Assembly (NCBI GenBank): GCA_905372565.1 | Contig: CAJPPK010000001.1 | Coordinates: 1 to 64,000, forward strand | Direction of reading: 5' to 3' | DNA: 64,000 nt | Source of the DNA: an uncultured Porphyromonas sp. | GTDB taxonomy: Bacteria > Bacteroidota > Bacteroidia > Bacteroidales > Porphyromonadaceae | Shown: positions 16,736-24,264 of the stretch, piece by piece | Layout of the letters: the number at the start of each line of letters is the position of its first letter | Position numbering within the stretch: position 1 is the stretch's first letter | Notes under the pieces: generated by a model | Seen by the model: only the letters and a program-made list of their open reading frames with translations | Databases searched by the model: none | What the model was told of the DNA's origin: nothing | Translations under genes and position numbers: made by a program

Positions 16736-18319
16736 ATGAATAAGATGCAAAGTCACCTTCCCGAGGTAGATCTCGAGAAGCTTCGCCATGTCCTCTCGAT
16801 CAAGGAGCGCTACATGGAGAAGGAATTGACCTTAACTGAAGCAAGAGCCTTGCTAAAGGAAAAGGTCACGACCCTCCGTCCCTACGAGATCGCCCTCGCG
16901 GAGCAGGAACTCAAGACGCTTGACGATGACGAGTGTCGGAAGGAGAATATCCAGCAGATGATGGAGCTCTTCGAAGAGGTCATGGATACAAGCCGTCCTG
17001 ATCTACCTGCCGATCATCCGATCATGTGCTACATCCGGGAGAATGATCATATGCGTGGCTTGCTCAAGGAGGTAGAGCGTCTGGCGCCTTACCCCGTCAT
17101 TAAGAACGAGTGGTATGGACTCTACGATCAGCTCCAGCAGTTCCGCACGCACCTCTCACGTAAGCAAAATCAGCTTTACCCCGTCTTAGAGCGCAAAGGC
17201 TTTGACCGTCCGACGACGACCATGTGGCTTTTGGATGACTTCATACGTGACGAGATCCGAGATGCACGCCACCTCCTAGAGGAGGATCGTGAGGAGGAGT
17301 TCATCGCTATGCAGAAGACCATCGTTGCAGACGTACTCGATCTGATGCAGAAGGAAGAGACGGTCCTCTATCCTACGTCCTTGGCTATGATCCAGCCGAA
17401 GGAGTTTGAGGAGATGAAGCTCGGTGATCGTGAGATCGGATTTGCATGGATCCAGGTCGGGGAAGCAACCTCTGAGGCGAATCCCTCCGAGGAAGGTGCT
17501 CCTAAGACGGCGATGGCTGGCTTTGCCGGCGAGCTTGCTGGTCTTTTAGGCAAGTATGGCTTCGGTGGAGCTACGACTCCCGATCAGCTACTTGAGGTGA
17601 CTACGGGTAAATTGACCTTGGAAGAAATCAACTTGGTCTACAAACATATGCCCGTAGACTTCTCTTACGTGGATGAAAAGGAGATCGTCCGCTTCTATAC
17701 CGATACGGATCATCGGGTCTTCCCTCGTAGTCGTAACGTGATCGGCCGTGACGTCAAGAACTGCCACCCACGCACCAGCGTGCATTTGGTCGAGGAGATC
17801 ATCGAGAAATTCCGCTCTGGCGAGCAGGATACGGTAGACTTCTGGATCAATAAGCCTGGGCTATTCATCTATATCTACTATGTAGCTGTCAGAGATGAGC
17901 AGGGACGCTTCCGAGGAGTCCTCGAGATGATGCAAGACTGCACCCGCATTCGTAGTCTGGAAGGCTCTCGTACCCTCCTCTCTTGGGATAAGAGCAACCA
18001 AGCAGCGACTAAGGATAAGCCTATGGAAGCTCCTGTGTCCGCTCCTGCTCCTCAGCCCGAAGAAGCTCCCGAGCTTAGCCCCGCACCTGAAGGAGACTTG
18101 CTCCCACTGACGCCAGACACCCGTTTGAAGGATCTTTTGGCCAAGTATCCCCAGCTCAAGGCAGAGCTTACGCAGATTAACCCTGCCTTTAAGATGCTGT
18201 CGACACCGCTCGCTCGGATCATGATCCCTAAGGCTACGGTGGCGATGATGAGCGAACGTAGTGGAATGCCTCTGGACGAACTGATCCAAGCCATCACCGA
18301 TCGGATCAAGAAGAGCTAG
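16736..18319 (+). CDS. DUF438 - hemerythrin-like - PAS - DUF1858 multidomain protein
   Basis: 527 residues. Residues about 10-75 are DUF438. Residues about 85-225 form a hemerythrin-like four-helix region with spaced His and Glu (IRENDHMRGLL, FRTHLSRKQNQLYPVLE, EEETVLYP). Residues about 295-410 are a PAS domain (FSYVDEKEIVRFYTD, then HLVEEIIEKF). A Pro/Ala/Glu linker leads to a C-terminal DUF1858 domain (about 455-525). Proteins of this architecture are thought to bind an iron site and sense oxygen or nitric oxide; the ligand here is inferred. It follows the cupin gene and converges with a hemerythrin-LuxR pair, suggesting one stress-response locus. A strong terminator follows. Confidence 0.9.
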   Translation: MNKMQSHLPEVDLEKLRHVLSIKERYMEKELTLTEARALLKEKVTTLRPYEIALAEQELKTLDDDECRKENIQQMMELFEEVMDTSRPDLPADHPIMCYIRENDHMRGLLKEVERLAPYPVIKNEWYGLYDQLQQFRTHLSRKQNQLYPVLERKGFDRPTTTMWLLDDFIRDEIRDARHLLEEDREEEFIAMQKTIVADVLDLMQKEETVLYPTSLAMIQPKEFEEMKLGDREIGFAWIQVGEATSEANPSEEGAPKTAMAGFAGELAGLLGKYGFGGATTPDQLLEVTTGKLTLEEINLVYKHMPVDFSYVDEKEIVRFYTDTDHRVFPRSRNVIGRDVKNCHPRTSVHLVEEIIEKFRSGEQDTVDFWINKPGLFIYIYYVAVRDEQGRFRGVLEMMQDCTRIRSLEGSRTLLSWDKSNQAATKDKPMEAPVSAPAPQPEEAPELSPAPEGDLLPLTPDTRLKDLLAKYPQLKAELTQINPAFKMLSTPLARIMIPKATVAMMSERSGMPLDELIQAITDRIKKS

Positions 18320-18358
18320 CCTCGGCGCACAAGAGTAGCCTAGCTCTCCTGCAAGATA

Positions 18359-18394
18359 CCCAGCCCAAGGAGTCGAAGGACTCCCTGGGCTGGG
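18359..18394 (+). terminator. terminator of the cupin-DUF438 operon
   Basis: A long stem (CCCAGCCC..GGAGTC / GACTCC..GGGCTGGG) with a GAAG loop, followed by CTTTATTAT on the plus strand. Confidence 0.9.
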
Positions 18395-18420
18395 CTTTAT
18401 TATAGACTTCCTTGCCTGCA

Positions 18421-18498
18421 AAGGTCGTGCTTAGTGGGAGCAAAGGTTATGCTTTGTCGAAGTAGAGCTTTACCTTCCTTCGCCTAGAGACTAACCTC
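18421..18498. repeat. 22-bp-phased palindromic array, locus 4 (4 units)
   Basis: Cores at 18421, 18443, 18465 and 18487: AAGGTCGTGCTT, AAGGTTATGCTT, GAGCTTTACCTT, GAGACTAACCTC. The period is exactly 22 bp. It sits between two converging genes, bracketed by their two terminators. Confidence 0.85.
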
Positions 18499-18514
18499 TG
18501 CTTTATAAAAGAAT

Positions 18515-18554
18515 AGCTCGCCCCAAGATGACACGAGGTCTCTTGGGGCGAGCT
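18515..18554 (-). terminator. terminator of the hemerythrin-LuxR operon
   Basis: A perfect 14-bp stem (AGCTCGCCCCAAGA and its complement) with a 12-base loop. On the minus strand it is followed by ATTCTTTT. Confidence 0.9.
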
Positions 18555-18578
18555 GTTTGAGGTATGTCTGTGAGCGGG

Positions 18579-19190
18579 CTAGAGGTCTTGCTTGATCTCG
18601 TCGAGCTCTACTAGCTTATTCATAATAGCGTAGATCGTTAGACCACTAGAGCTGTGGATCTGGAGCTTCTTGGTGATGTTCCTTCGGTGCGTGATTACCG
18701 TGTGCGTAGATAGGTAGAGGCGACCCGCGATCTCCTTGTTTGTCATCCCCTTGACGACGCAAATGATGATTTCCCGCTCTCGTGGCGTGAGCGTCTGTGA
18801 GTCTTGGCTGACTTCAGGAGCATGGCTTTCGTTCAGAAGGAGCCGATCGATCAGCTCCGAAATCTGAAGGACACCGTCGGTTAGGTGTATCACCCCATCA
18901 AATTCCTTCACTAGGAGTGGATCGGCAGGTGTGTAGCTAAAGGCGACAAGCTTCGTCTGCTCGGGGAGATGGGGTAGGAGTGTGCGTGGATTAGAACCAG
19001 TGAGCAGGGGATTGATGAGGAAGATGTCTGCAGAGATCACCGAGGCAACCTCCAGCCAATCTCGTCGAGTGTCATCGAGGAGATAGATCACCTGCGCCTT
19101 ATGGTGCAGTAGCTTGCGTAGCTGAGCCTCGATGCCGGCACGCACAATAGGGGCAGGCTCAGCGATAGCGATCTTGATTTGACTTACCAT
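18579..19190 (-). CDS. LuxR/NarL-family regulator with a degenerate receiver domain
   Basis: 203 residues. The C-terminal GerE-type helix-turn-helix (about residues 135-200) is canonical: LTPREREIIICVVKGMTNKE, then HTVITHRRNITKKL. The N-terminal 120 residues look like a response-regulator receiver, but the usual acidic pair at the start reads AEPAPIVRAG and the phospho-acceptor position reads INP (DIFLINPLL) instead of an aspartate. It is therefore probably a pseudo-receiver that is not phosphorylated in the normal way. No kinase gene is nearby. It lies 24 bases after the hemerythrin-domain gene, in the same operon, so it may respond to the state of that protein. Confidence 0.88.
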   Translation of the reverse strand: MVSQIKIAIAEPAPIVRAGIEAQLRKLLHHKAQVIYLLDDTRRDWLEVASVISADIFLINPLLTGSNPRTLLPHLPEQTKLVAFSYTPADPLLVKEFDGVIHLTDGVLQISELIDRLLLNESHAPEVSQDSQTLTPREREIIICVVKGMTNKEIAGRLYLSTHTVITHRRNITKKLQIHSSSGLTIYAIMNKLVELDEIKQDL

Positions 19191-19214
19191 AGGATATGTG
19201 GAGGCTTAGGTGGG

Positions 19215-19934
19215 CTAGCTGAGCTTCTTCTCTAGGTACTCAATGAGTGGAGTGAAGATTGAGTCTTCGATATAGTTATGGCCGGAGAGATCGACCTCCA
19301 CGCTAAAGATGTCGTGTAGGACAGACGTGATCTCGTAGCTCGTGGGAGCGGTGTAGTACTTGATGAGGAGGTTCTTTAGCTCGGTGATCTTGAGCTCGAT
19401 CTGGTCATGACGCTTGATGAAGATCCCGATATTGTAGTGTGGATCTGGCTGGCCTGCCATGAGCTTACGAGCGTAAGGGAAGACGATGCGGTCTTCGTAG
19501 CTCATGTGTTTACGTACCTCCTCGGCATATTCGTCGAAGAAGCGACGTATGACGTACATCAGATCCTGAGGGCAATTGGACATCGCGGCAAGGAGTCGCT
19601 GTCGGATCAGCGGGAGGCGGAAGTCCAGGAAGTAGGAGTGTGAGTTCGTCAGGTACTTCAGTAGACTATCTAGATGCACAGAGGCGATCTGCTCCTCACG
19701 TGGCTCATAGTTATCGATGATAGAGCAGTTCAGCAGGAGTAGTAGGGTCGTGGTATCGACACCATGCTCTTCGCAGACCTGACCGATGCTCTTGTCGCCG
19801 AATCCCAAGGGTATCCCAAAGCGGGAAATTATCTGAAGGGCTACGGCACTGCTAAGGATGATGTCGCTCATCCGAGCACTTGCCGTGAAGGGAGAGGTAA
19901 AAGTATGACCTTGGAGGTAGCGGAAGGAGTTCAT
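19215..19934 (-). CDS. hemerythrin-domain protein (RIC/ScdA-like)
   Basis: 239 residues. The N-terminal 80 residues resemble the ScdA_N-like region (GFGDKSIGQVCEEHGVDTTTLL). The following hemerythrin domain keeps the ligands expected for a di-iron site: NSHSYF, RKHMSYED, RHDQIE and GHNYIEDSIF. RIC-type proteins protect or repair iron centres under nitrosative and oxidative stress; that role is inferred here from the family. The gene leads an operon with a LuxR-type regulator. It has a good promoter (19994-20024) and a leader hairpin (CTTCACC / GGTGAAG). Confidence 0.87.
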   Translation of the reverse strand: MNSFRYLQGHTFTSPFTASARMSDIILSSAVALQIISRFGIPLGFGDKSIGQVCEEHGVDTTTLLLLLNCSIIDNYEPREEQIASVHLDSLLKYLTNSHSYFLDFRLPLIRQRLLAAMSNCPQDLMYVIRRFFDEYAEEVRKHMSYEDRIVFPYARKLMAGQPDPHYNIGIFIKRHDQIELKITELKNLLIKYYTAPTSYEITSVLHDIFSVEVDLSGHNYIEDSIFTPLIEYLEKKLS

Positions 19935-19993
19935 TGATCTGAATGTAATAAGCTAAAAAGGCTTCACCTCGGTGGTGAAGTGGTAATATAGAA

Positions 19994-20024
19994 CAAAGGT
20001 AGACCTTTCTTTAGGCCTTCACAA
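19994..20024 (-). promoter_or_regulatory. promoter of the hemerythrin-LuxR operon (-33 and -7)
   Basis: Minus strand: TTG, 20 bases, TACCTTTG. The -7 box overlaps an isolated copy of the 12-bp array core (AAGGTAGACCTT at 19996). Confidence 0.65.
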
Positions 20025-20072
20025 TCCTATATCTTAGGTAGAGCGAAGGCAAATAATCATAAGAAGTAGGTA

Positions 20073-20103
20073 TTGCAGCCCCTCAGCTTATGCTCTACCT
20101 TTG
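20073..20103 (+). promoter_or_regulatory. orphan plus-strand promoter (-33 and -7)
   Basis: TTG at 20073-20075, 20 bases, TACCTTTG at 20096-20103. No plus-strand protein gene follows; the next plus-strand structure is the hairpin at 20177-20210. Confidence 0.5.
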
Positions 20104-20109
20104 CAGTTG

Positions 20110-20215
20110 TGAGAGTGATAAAGCTTTGGCAGCATAGACTCTTGTAAATAGTAAACCGTTTAAGTGATAAATCGAAGAGCCTGGCTATCTCGGGAGAGAT
20201 GGTCAGGCTCGCTTT
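20110..20215 (+). ncRNA. candidate small RNA of about 105 nt
   Basis: The stretch is framed by a consensus promoter (20073-20103) and a terminator-type hairpin followed by GCTTTAT. It holds no convincing open frame. The hairpin also serves the converging sugar-kinase gene, so chance framing is possible. No known RNA family is recognised. Confidence 0.3.
20177..20210. terminator. bidirectional terminator hairpin
   Basis: GAGCCTG / CAGGCTC outer stem and ATCTC / GAGAT inner stem. It lies 8 bases after the sugar-kinase stop (minus strand) and is followed on the plus strand by GCTTTAT. Confidence 0.75.
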
Positions 20216-20217
20216 AT

Positions 20218-21120
20218 CTAGGCAGGAGTACCTAACTCCGCCTCTAGGTAACGCTTGAAGTGCTGGGGGTGCTGTGGCATCGCCCCGTGATGCTGGCATA
20301 CGTGAGCTGCTACACGTGTCGCTAGAGCCATGCTATCTAGGGTATTCTTCCCTGCAAGTAGTGCCGAGATGAAGCCTGCCGTAAACGAATCGCCTGCTCC
20401 GACGGTATCAGAGATCTCAACATGTGCTGAGGGATAGAAGACACTCCCACCAGGTAGGAAGACATGACAGCCCTTCGCTCCACGAGTGAGGATCAGTGCC
20501 TCTAGCTTGTAGTGCGAGGTGAGCTGACGGGCAATGTCAACCATCGTGCCCTTGACGCCGAGTAGTTCGCCTATGATAATGATCTCTTCGTCATTGAGCT
20601 TAAGGATCGTCGCTTGCTCTAGGGAGTTCTCGATGATCTCTCGGGTATAATAGTCCAGACGAAGATTGACGTCAAAGACCTTGACACTCCCTACAGGCAT
20701 AGCAGCGAGGAAGCGCCCTATGGTGCGCCGAGATATAGGAGAGCGCTGAGCGAGTGAGCCAAAACAAACGGCATCGGTACGCTTAGCCAAGGCTTCTAGC
20801 TCGGGGGTAAACTCGATCGCATCCCAGGCAACCTGTTCATTGATCTTATAGCTAGGACTCCCTGTCGCATTCAATGTCACCGAGACGGTACCCGTTGGGT
20901 AATCGTTATGCTGAAGTAAGGTATTCAGAGGAAGTGTCTTCAGAAGCTCTTCGATCTCTTGCCCCAAAGCATCCCGTCCGATAGCACTGACGGAATAGGC
21001 TTCATGGCCGAGCTGCTGGCAGTGATAGGCAAAGTTCGAAGGTGCTCCGCCGAGAGTTTTGCGGTCGGGGAAGATATCCCAAAGGATCTCGCCGATACCG
21101 ACGATCGTACGTGAGGTCAT
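20218..21120 (-). CDS. PfkB-family carbohydrate kinase (fructokinase-like)
   Basis: 300 residues of the ribokinase/PfkB superfamily, which phosphorylate sugars with ATP. Visible are the N-terminal IGEILWDIFPD and GGAPSNFAYH signature and the C-terminal DTVGAGDSFTAGF motif with the catalytic Asp. Fructokinases of Bacteroidota share this start, but sugar specificity is not certain. The start at 21120 (MTSRTIVGIG) is chosen over an in-frame Met at 21192, because the upstream extension overlaps the preceding gene and is low-complexity. The gene may be co-transcribed with the upstream holin-like gene. Confidence 0.92.
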   Translation of the reverse strand: MTSRTIVGIGEILWDIFPDRKTLGGAPSNFAYHCQQLGHEAYSVSAIGRDALGQEIEELLKTLPLNTLLQHNDYPTGTVSVTLNATGSPSYKINEQVAWDAIEFTPELEALAKRTDAVCFGSLAQRSPISRRTIGRFLAAMPVGSVKVFDVNLRLDYYTREIIENSLEQATILKLNDEEIIIIGELLGVKGTMVDIARQLTSHYKLEALILTRGAKGCHVFLPGGSVFYPSAHVEISDTVGAGDSFTAGFISALLAGKNTLDSMALATRVAAHVCQHHGAMPQHPQHFKRYLEAELGTPA

Positions 21121-21172
21121 GGGAGGGAAAGTAAGTGTAGTGAAGTAGGGGAAGGGGGGAAAGGAGGATAGA

Positions 21173-22021
21173 CTAGCGCTTCCGTCTACCACGACGGAAG
21201 AGTAACCCTGCGAGTAAGCTCTGTGTCTTGCCGATGGCTAGGCTCGTGAGAGAGGGACGAAGGACTTCCCAGAGCAAGAGCAGTAGGGGAGTAGCCTTGA
21301 CGACCCAGGAGCTCGCATTCTCTAGTCGACTCTTCTGAGAACTCGAGTGCTGTGAGTGCGATGGGTGAGGGTTATAGCCTAGACGATGTAAGAGTCCGCC
21401 TAGGATAGGAATGTCTGCTACCTTAGCTAGGGCTTCGTTACGTAGATAGCCCGAGATGATCGCATGGCGATGACGGCTGGCATAGCTAAGGGTATGGATA
21501 AACTCTGGCCAAGTCTTGTCTTGGAGTAGTAGAGTCTGATAGCGTGCTTGCTCGAGGAGGACGTACGATCCCCCTTCATGGATCGAGCGCAGAGCACTCT
21601 GGTAGCGCTGATGTCGGAAGTAAGGGATGAGATCGAGACGCTGATTGATATGCTTCGCTCGGAGGATGGTCTTTCGAGCGATGATATTACGCACTTGGCG
21701 GGAGAGCCAGGGGCGGATGATTAGGAGCAAGATCAGCACCCCTGCGTAGATAGCGCTTAGATAGAGGAAGCCCAAGGCGGGAGAGCTCTCACTCCAGCTC
21801 GCCAAGGCAAAGGCCAAAGCGATGTTGAGGAAGAGTAGAATAAAGAAGCTCACCAGGGCAAAAAGACCCCAAAAGAGTAGAGATGATGCCCCACGAGATG
21901 CTATACTACCGAGCGTGAGGATCGAGATATCTAGTCGCTGGCGAAAGAGTGCCGTGAGCTGGCGAAGTAGTGGATCGAGGAGACTAGCTGTAGACTTGGA
22001 GGATCGCATAGGTGAAGGCAT
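21173..22021 (-). CDS. phage-holin-superfamily-like membrane protein, function unknown
   Basis: About 282 residues. Two adjacent membrane helices lie near residues 50-110 (LLFWGLFALVSFFILLFLNI, then FLYLSAIYAGVLILLLII), like the DUF1469/holin-3-6 family that commonly pairs with YtxH proteins in Bacteroidota. A long basic, hydrophilic stretch follows, then a C-terminal hydrophobic segment (TPLLLLLWEVL) and a basic tail RRGRRKR. It is therefore longer than a plain DUF1469 protein and may fuse the holin-like part to the hypothetical protein that often follows it. The start at 22021 avoids a terminator hairpin at 22045-22091; Met at 22009 is equally possible. Confidence 0.65.
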   Translation of the reverse strand: MPSPMRSSKSTASLLDPLLRQLTALFRQRLDISILTLGSIASRGASSLLFWGLFALVSFFILLFLNIALAFALASWSESSPALGFLYLSAIYAGVLILLLIIRPWLSRQVRNIIARKTILRAKHINQRLDLIPYFRHQRYQSALRSIHEGGSYVLLEQARYQTLLLQDKTWPEFIHTLSYASRHRHAIISGYLRNEALAKVADIPILGGLLHRLGYNPHPSHSQHSSSQKSRLENASSWVVKATPLLLLLWEVLRPSLTSLAIGKTQSLLAGLLFRRGRRKR

Positions 22022-22044
22022 AGGGATGAATGGATAGAGCAGAA

Positions 22045-22091
22045 GAGGCGAACACACGACGCTGTGCTAAGCGAAGCCGTGTGCTCGCCTC
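22045..22091 (-). terminator. terminator between ytxH and the holin-like gene
   Basis: Stem GAGGCGA-CACACG / CGTGTG-TCGCCTC. It is followed by TTTTT on the plus strand and TTCTGC on the minus strand, so it may only attenuate minus-strand read-through. Confidence 0.65.
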
Positions 22092-22123
22092 TTTTTACTG
22101 CGAGTCTTCGGGTTTAGGGAAGA

Positions 22124-22378
22124 CTAATCGTTTGCTTCGTCGATTTCGTCGAGAAGATCTTGTGCTTCGTCTGTGAGCTTATTACGGTAGCGCTGGTAGC
22201 GCTCCTTGGCTTCATAGTAGCCTTCGACGATGCTATCACGAGTGCGCTCGACGGCACTAGAGACATTGTCAGAGAATACTTCACGCTTGCGACGATCGGA
22301 GAAATACGCTGCTGCGGCACCTCCAGCGAGCCCGACGAGTAGACCGAGGAGGAAGTTGCCATTCGAACACTTAGCCAT
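22124..22378 (-). CDS. YtxH-like small envelope protein
   Basis: 84 residues: MAKCSNGNFLLGLLVGLAGG, a glycine/alanine-rich membrane helix (about residues 8-26), then DRRKREVF and a charged amphipathic helix (VERTRDSIVEGYYEAKERYQ). This is the YtxH architecture, often linked to envelope stress. Upstream on the minus strand lies a -7-like TATCTTTA at 22422-22429. It precedes the holin-like gene. Confidence 0.85.
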   Translation of the reverse strand: MAKCSNGNFLLGLLVGLAGGAAAAYFSDRRKREVFSDNVSSAVERTRDSIVEGYYEAKERYQRYRNKLTDEAQDLLDEIDEAND

Positions 22379-22421
22379 AGTCTTAATTTCTATTATGCGG
22401 TTAGATATGTAATGAACTACG

Positions 22422-22429
22422 TAAAGATA
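22422..22429 (-). promoter_or_regulatory. near-consensus -7 box for the ytxH gene
   Basis: TATCTTTA on the minus strand, one mismatch to TAnnTTTG, about 45 bases upstream of the start. Confidence 0.35.
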
Positions 22430-22565
22430 AGACTATTTCATCGAATCACCTACGGCATTCATTTCCCACGAGCATACCTTAGTGCTTAGCTAGTGGATCC
22501 AGTGACGGGAAGTTTCTGTGAGATTTCCTCAAGAAGGCTTCGCTCCCTCTTTGCCGGAGGGGATG

Positions 22566-22580
22566 TGTATGTTGTCAAAC
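22566..22580 (+). repeat. left copy of a 15-bp perfect inverted repeat
   Basis: TGTATGTTGTCAAAC. Its exact reverse complement is at 24099-24113. The pair encloses an AT-rich accessory segment of about 1.55 kb. The stretch 22430-22565 outside it holds no gene I can support. Confidence 0.7.
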
Positions 22581-22891
22581 TCAAGAGCACAGCTAGGGAT
22601 TCCGACTAGTTGGTGTATTGCGTGTAACTTTAAAGAACAAAGAAAGAGATTATGGATGGCTCTAGCAGAGCTTGTTCTAGGCTACGACATCGTAAAAAAG
22701 CTTGAAACACTTCGAATAAGTAGCCAGCATCAAAAGTATATGAGATATGATATATAGTAGAAGAAAGGAGGAAATCATTTGGCTTGTTAAATCGATAAAG
22801 TAGCATTTCACTAGATTTGTAGCGGAGCCTTTTAATTGACAACCTACAGGTGGAGAACTATATGAAATGGTAATTATCTCTAATAATTAAT

Positions 22892-23368
22892 ATGGCAATA
22901 AAGGACTTTGATAAGAATTTTACGCATCTCATAGAAGATGCACTACACAATGCATTGGAGTATGTGGGGTATAGTACGGATATAGACTGTATCTATATTT
23001 ATATCTCTCTAGAACGATCAGTGCAATATTTGGTGTTTTTCAAGATTAATGAGTGCCTATCACTTAAGCATAAGCTTAATGAGTATGCTACCACGAAACA
23101 AATTGATGTCTCTGATGAGAATCAGAGGAGGTTAAATTCAAATGGTAATGCGATAGCTCAGGGAATACGAGCAAGCTTTCAAGATGATGGACGAGAGGTT
23201 CCTTCTAGTCTAAAGATCACCTATGAGCCAAAGATCGGTAGGCTTAACTCTACGATGAGTTATGATAAACTCTTAGATGATGAAGATGCAGATGCAGATT
23301 TACTTACCATGTACTTTCATTGGTTCGCAGAGGAGGGAGGAGTATTAGAACCTTGGCAGATGATATAG
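22892..23368 (+). CDS. orphan accessory protein, possibly an immunity protein
   Basis: 158 residues, acidic, without signal peptide or membrane segment. It has strand-rich text such as DIDCIYIYISLERSVQYLVFF and ends DADLLTMYFHWFAEEGGVLEPWQMI. I do not recognise the family. Its size, acidity, AT-rich codons unlike the flanking genes, and the decayed coding remnant just downstream recall immunity genes of contact-dependent or polymorphic toxins; that is inference. A related sequence, TTGACAACCTACA, lies upstream at about 22838. Confidence 0.6.
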   Translation: MAIKDFDKNFTHLIEDALHNALEYVGYSTDIDCIYIYISLERSVQYLVFFKINECLSLKHKLNEYATTKQIDVSDENQRRLNSNGNAIAQGIRASFQDDGREVPSSLKITYEPKIGRLNSTMSYDKLLDDEDADADLLTMYFHWFAEEGGVLEPWQMI

Positions 23369-23372
23369 CTAG

Positions 23373-23555
23373 TTGGATTCACAGAGGGGTAGGTATCCGT
23401 TCAATGAGGTATATATCGTCTCGCCTAAGTCAAAGAGTGGGTATGTAAGGCCGGCGATTCAATACCTCAAAGCGTAGAAGGACAAGTATGCATCAGGGAC
23501 AAGCGAGGAGAAAGAGCAGTTTCTTTGTGCGATGGCCTTACCTTGGTTTAATTAA
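23373..23555 (+). pseudogene. decayed coding remnant, toxin-C-terminus-like
   Basis: One reading frame gives RYPFNEVYIVSPKSKSGYVR followed by PAIQYLKA, an in-frame TAG at 23475, then KDKYASGTSEEKEQFLCAMA and LPWFN before a TAA. The text looks protein-like across the stop, and there is no start codon, so I read it as a broken C-terminal fragment. The phrase VYIVSPKSKSGYVR resembles the C-terminal region of some secreted polymorphic toxins, but this is from memory and weak. Confidence 0.4.
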
Positions 23556-23650
23556 CCAGAGCTAGGTAGTCAAATTATGTTCTCCGAACATATCGAAGAA
23601 CTGATTAAGGAGGGGAGAATAGAAATTTGCAATTTAAAGAAAATAAGGTG

Positions 23651-24064
23651 ATGGAAATTTCGGTAAACGGGAAGAGTATTTTAGAACTAAATCAACCACA
23701 AACGTTTCATCGTGAAGATTTTGTTTGTATAAAAATTCACGACACCGTGGAGCATATATACATATATAAAGAAAATAAACCTGAGAAGTTTATTGCTTTT
23801 GGATTGACATATCCTAATAACAAAGGGGTCTCATTAAATGAAATCGATTCTATTGCGAACAAACTAAAGTGTCTAAAAAGGACCGTATATGCTAAAACGG
23901 GGTGTGTATCGTATAGAATGGAAATAGCAAATGAAATGATAACGCCTTTTGTTATTATAATGTGTAAGTACGTGTTCTACTTTGGGTTTCTTGCTGGCGA
24001 TAATTCAAGAGGCCCGGAAACTATGATTGTATTACTAGGAGTGCGGGAATATGAAGAAAAATAA
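23651..24064 (+). CDS. orphan AT-rich accessory protein, function unknown
   Basis: 137 residues (MEISVNGKSILELNQPQTFH onward), mostly beta-strand-like, with no signal peptide. The frame can be extended to a TTG at 23627, but the ATG at 23651 is preferred. Codon use is AT-rich compared with the chromosomal neighbours, as for the gene at 22892. No family is recognised. It sits between the decayed remnant and the right copy of the 15-bp inverted repeat. Confidence 0.55.
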   Translation: MEISVNGKSILELNQPQTFHREDFVCIKIHDTVEHIYIYKENKPEKFIAFGLTYPNNKGVSLNEIDSIANKLKCLKRTVYAKTGCVSYRMEIANEMITPFVIIMCKYVFYFGFLAGDNSRGPETMIVLLGVREYEEK

Positions 24065-24098
24065 TATGCTTAGTAGAGCTATGCGACTCGTTCTGTTT

Positions 24099-24113
24099 GT
24101 TTGACAACATACA
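24099..24113 (-). repeat. right copy of the 15-bp perfect inverted repeat
   Basis: GTTTGACAACATACA on the plus strand, the reverse complement of 22566-22580. Beyond it, AATCTCC and GGAGATT (24113-24150) can form a hairpin. Confidence 0.7.
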
Positions 24114-24152
24114 ATCTCCGCTGGAGGTGTGTCTGCTATGAGGGGAGATTTC

Positions 24153-24264
24153 ATTACTAACGAATCGGTACGATTATTAGTTCGGTACGATTATTAGTAA
24201 TCAATGGGTGGAGTTATTAGTAACGAAATCAACCTTTGTCAGTAATAAGAAGCTGGAGTAATAA
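24153..24264. repeat. irregular direct repeats with TTAnTAA-type cores
   Basis: CGGTACGATTATTAGT occurs twice in tandem (about 24166 and 24183). Related cores TTACTAA, TTAGTAA and CAGTAATAAG continue the series. Core centres at 157, 180, 197, 220 and 242 are 23, 17, 23 and 22 bp apart. I see no gene in 24265-24406. Confidence 0.6.

Noticed and set aside
20057..20299. Minus-strand open frame of 80 codons after the sugar kinase.
   Set aside because: It overlaps the end of the kinase in another frame and crosses a terminator.
22518..22757. Plus-strand open frame of 79 codons in the accessory segment.
   Set aside because: It spans the left 15-bp inverted repeat and shows no recognisable protein pattern; I see it as chance in a gene-free stretch.
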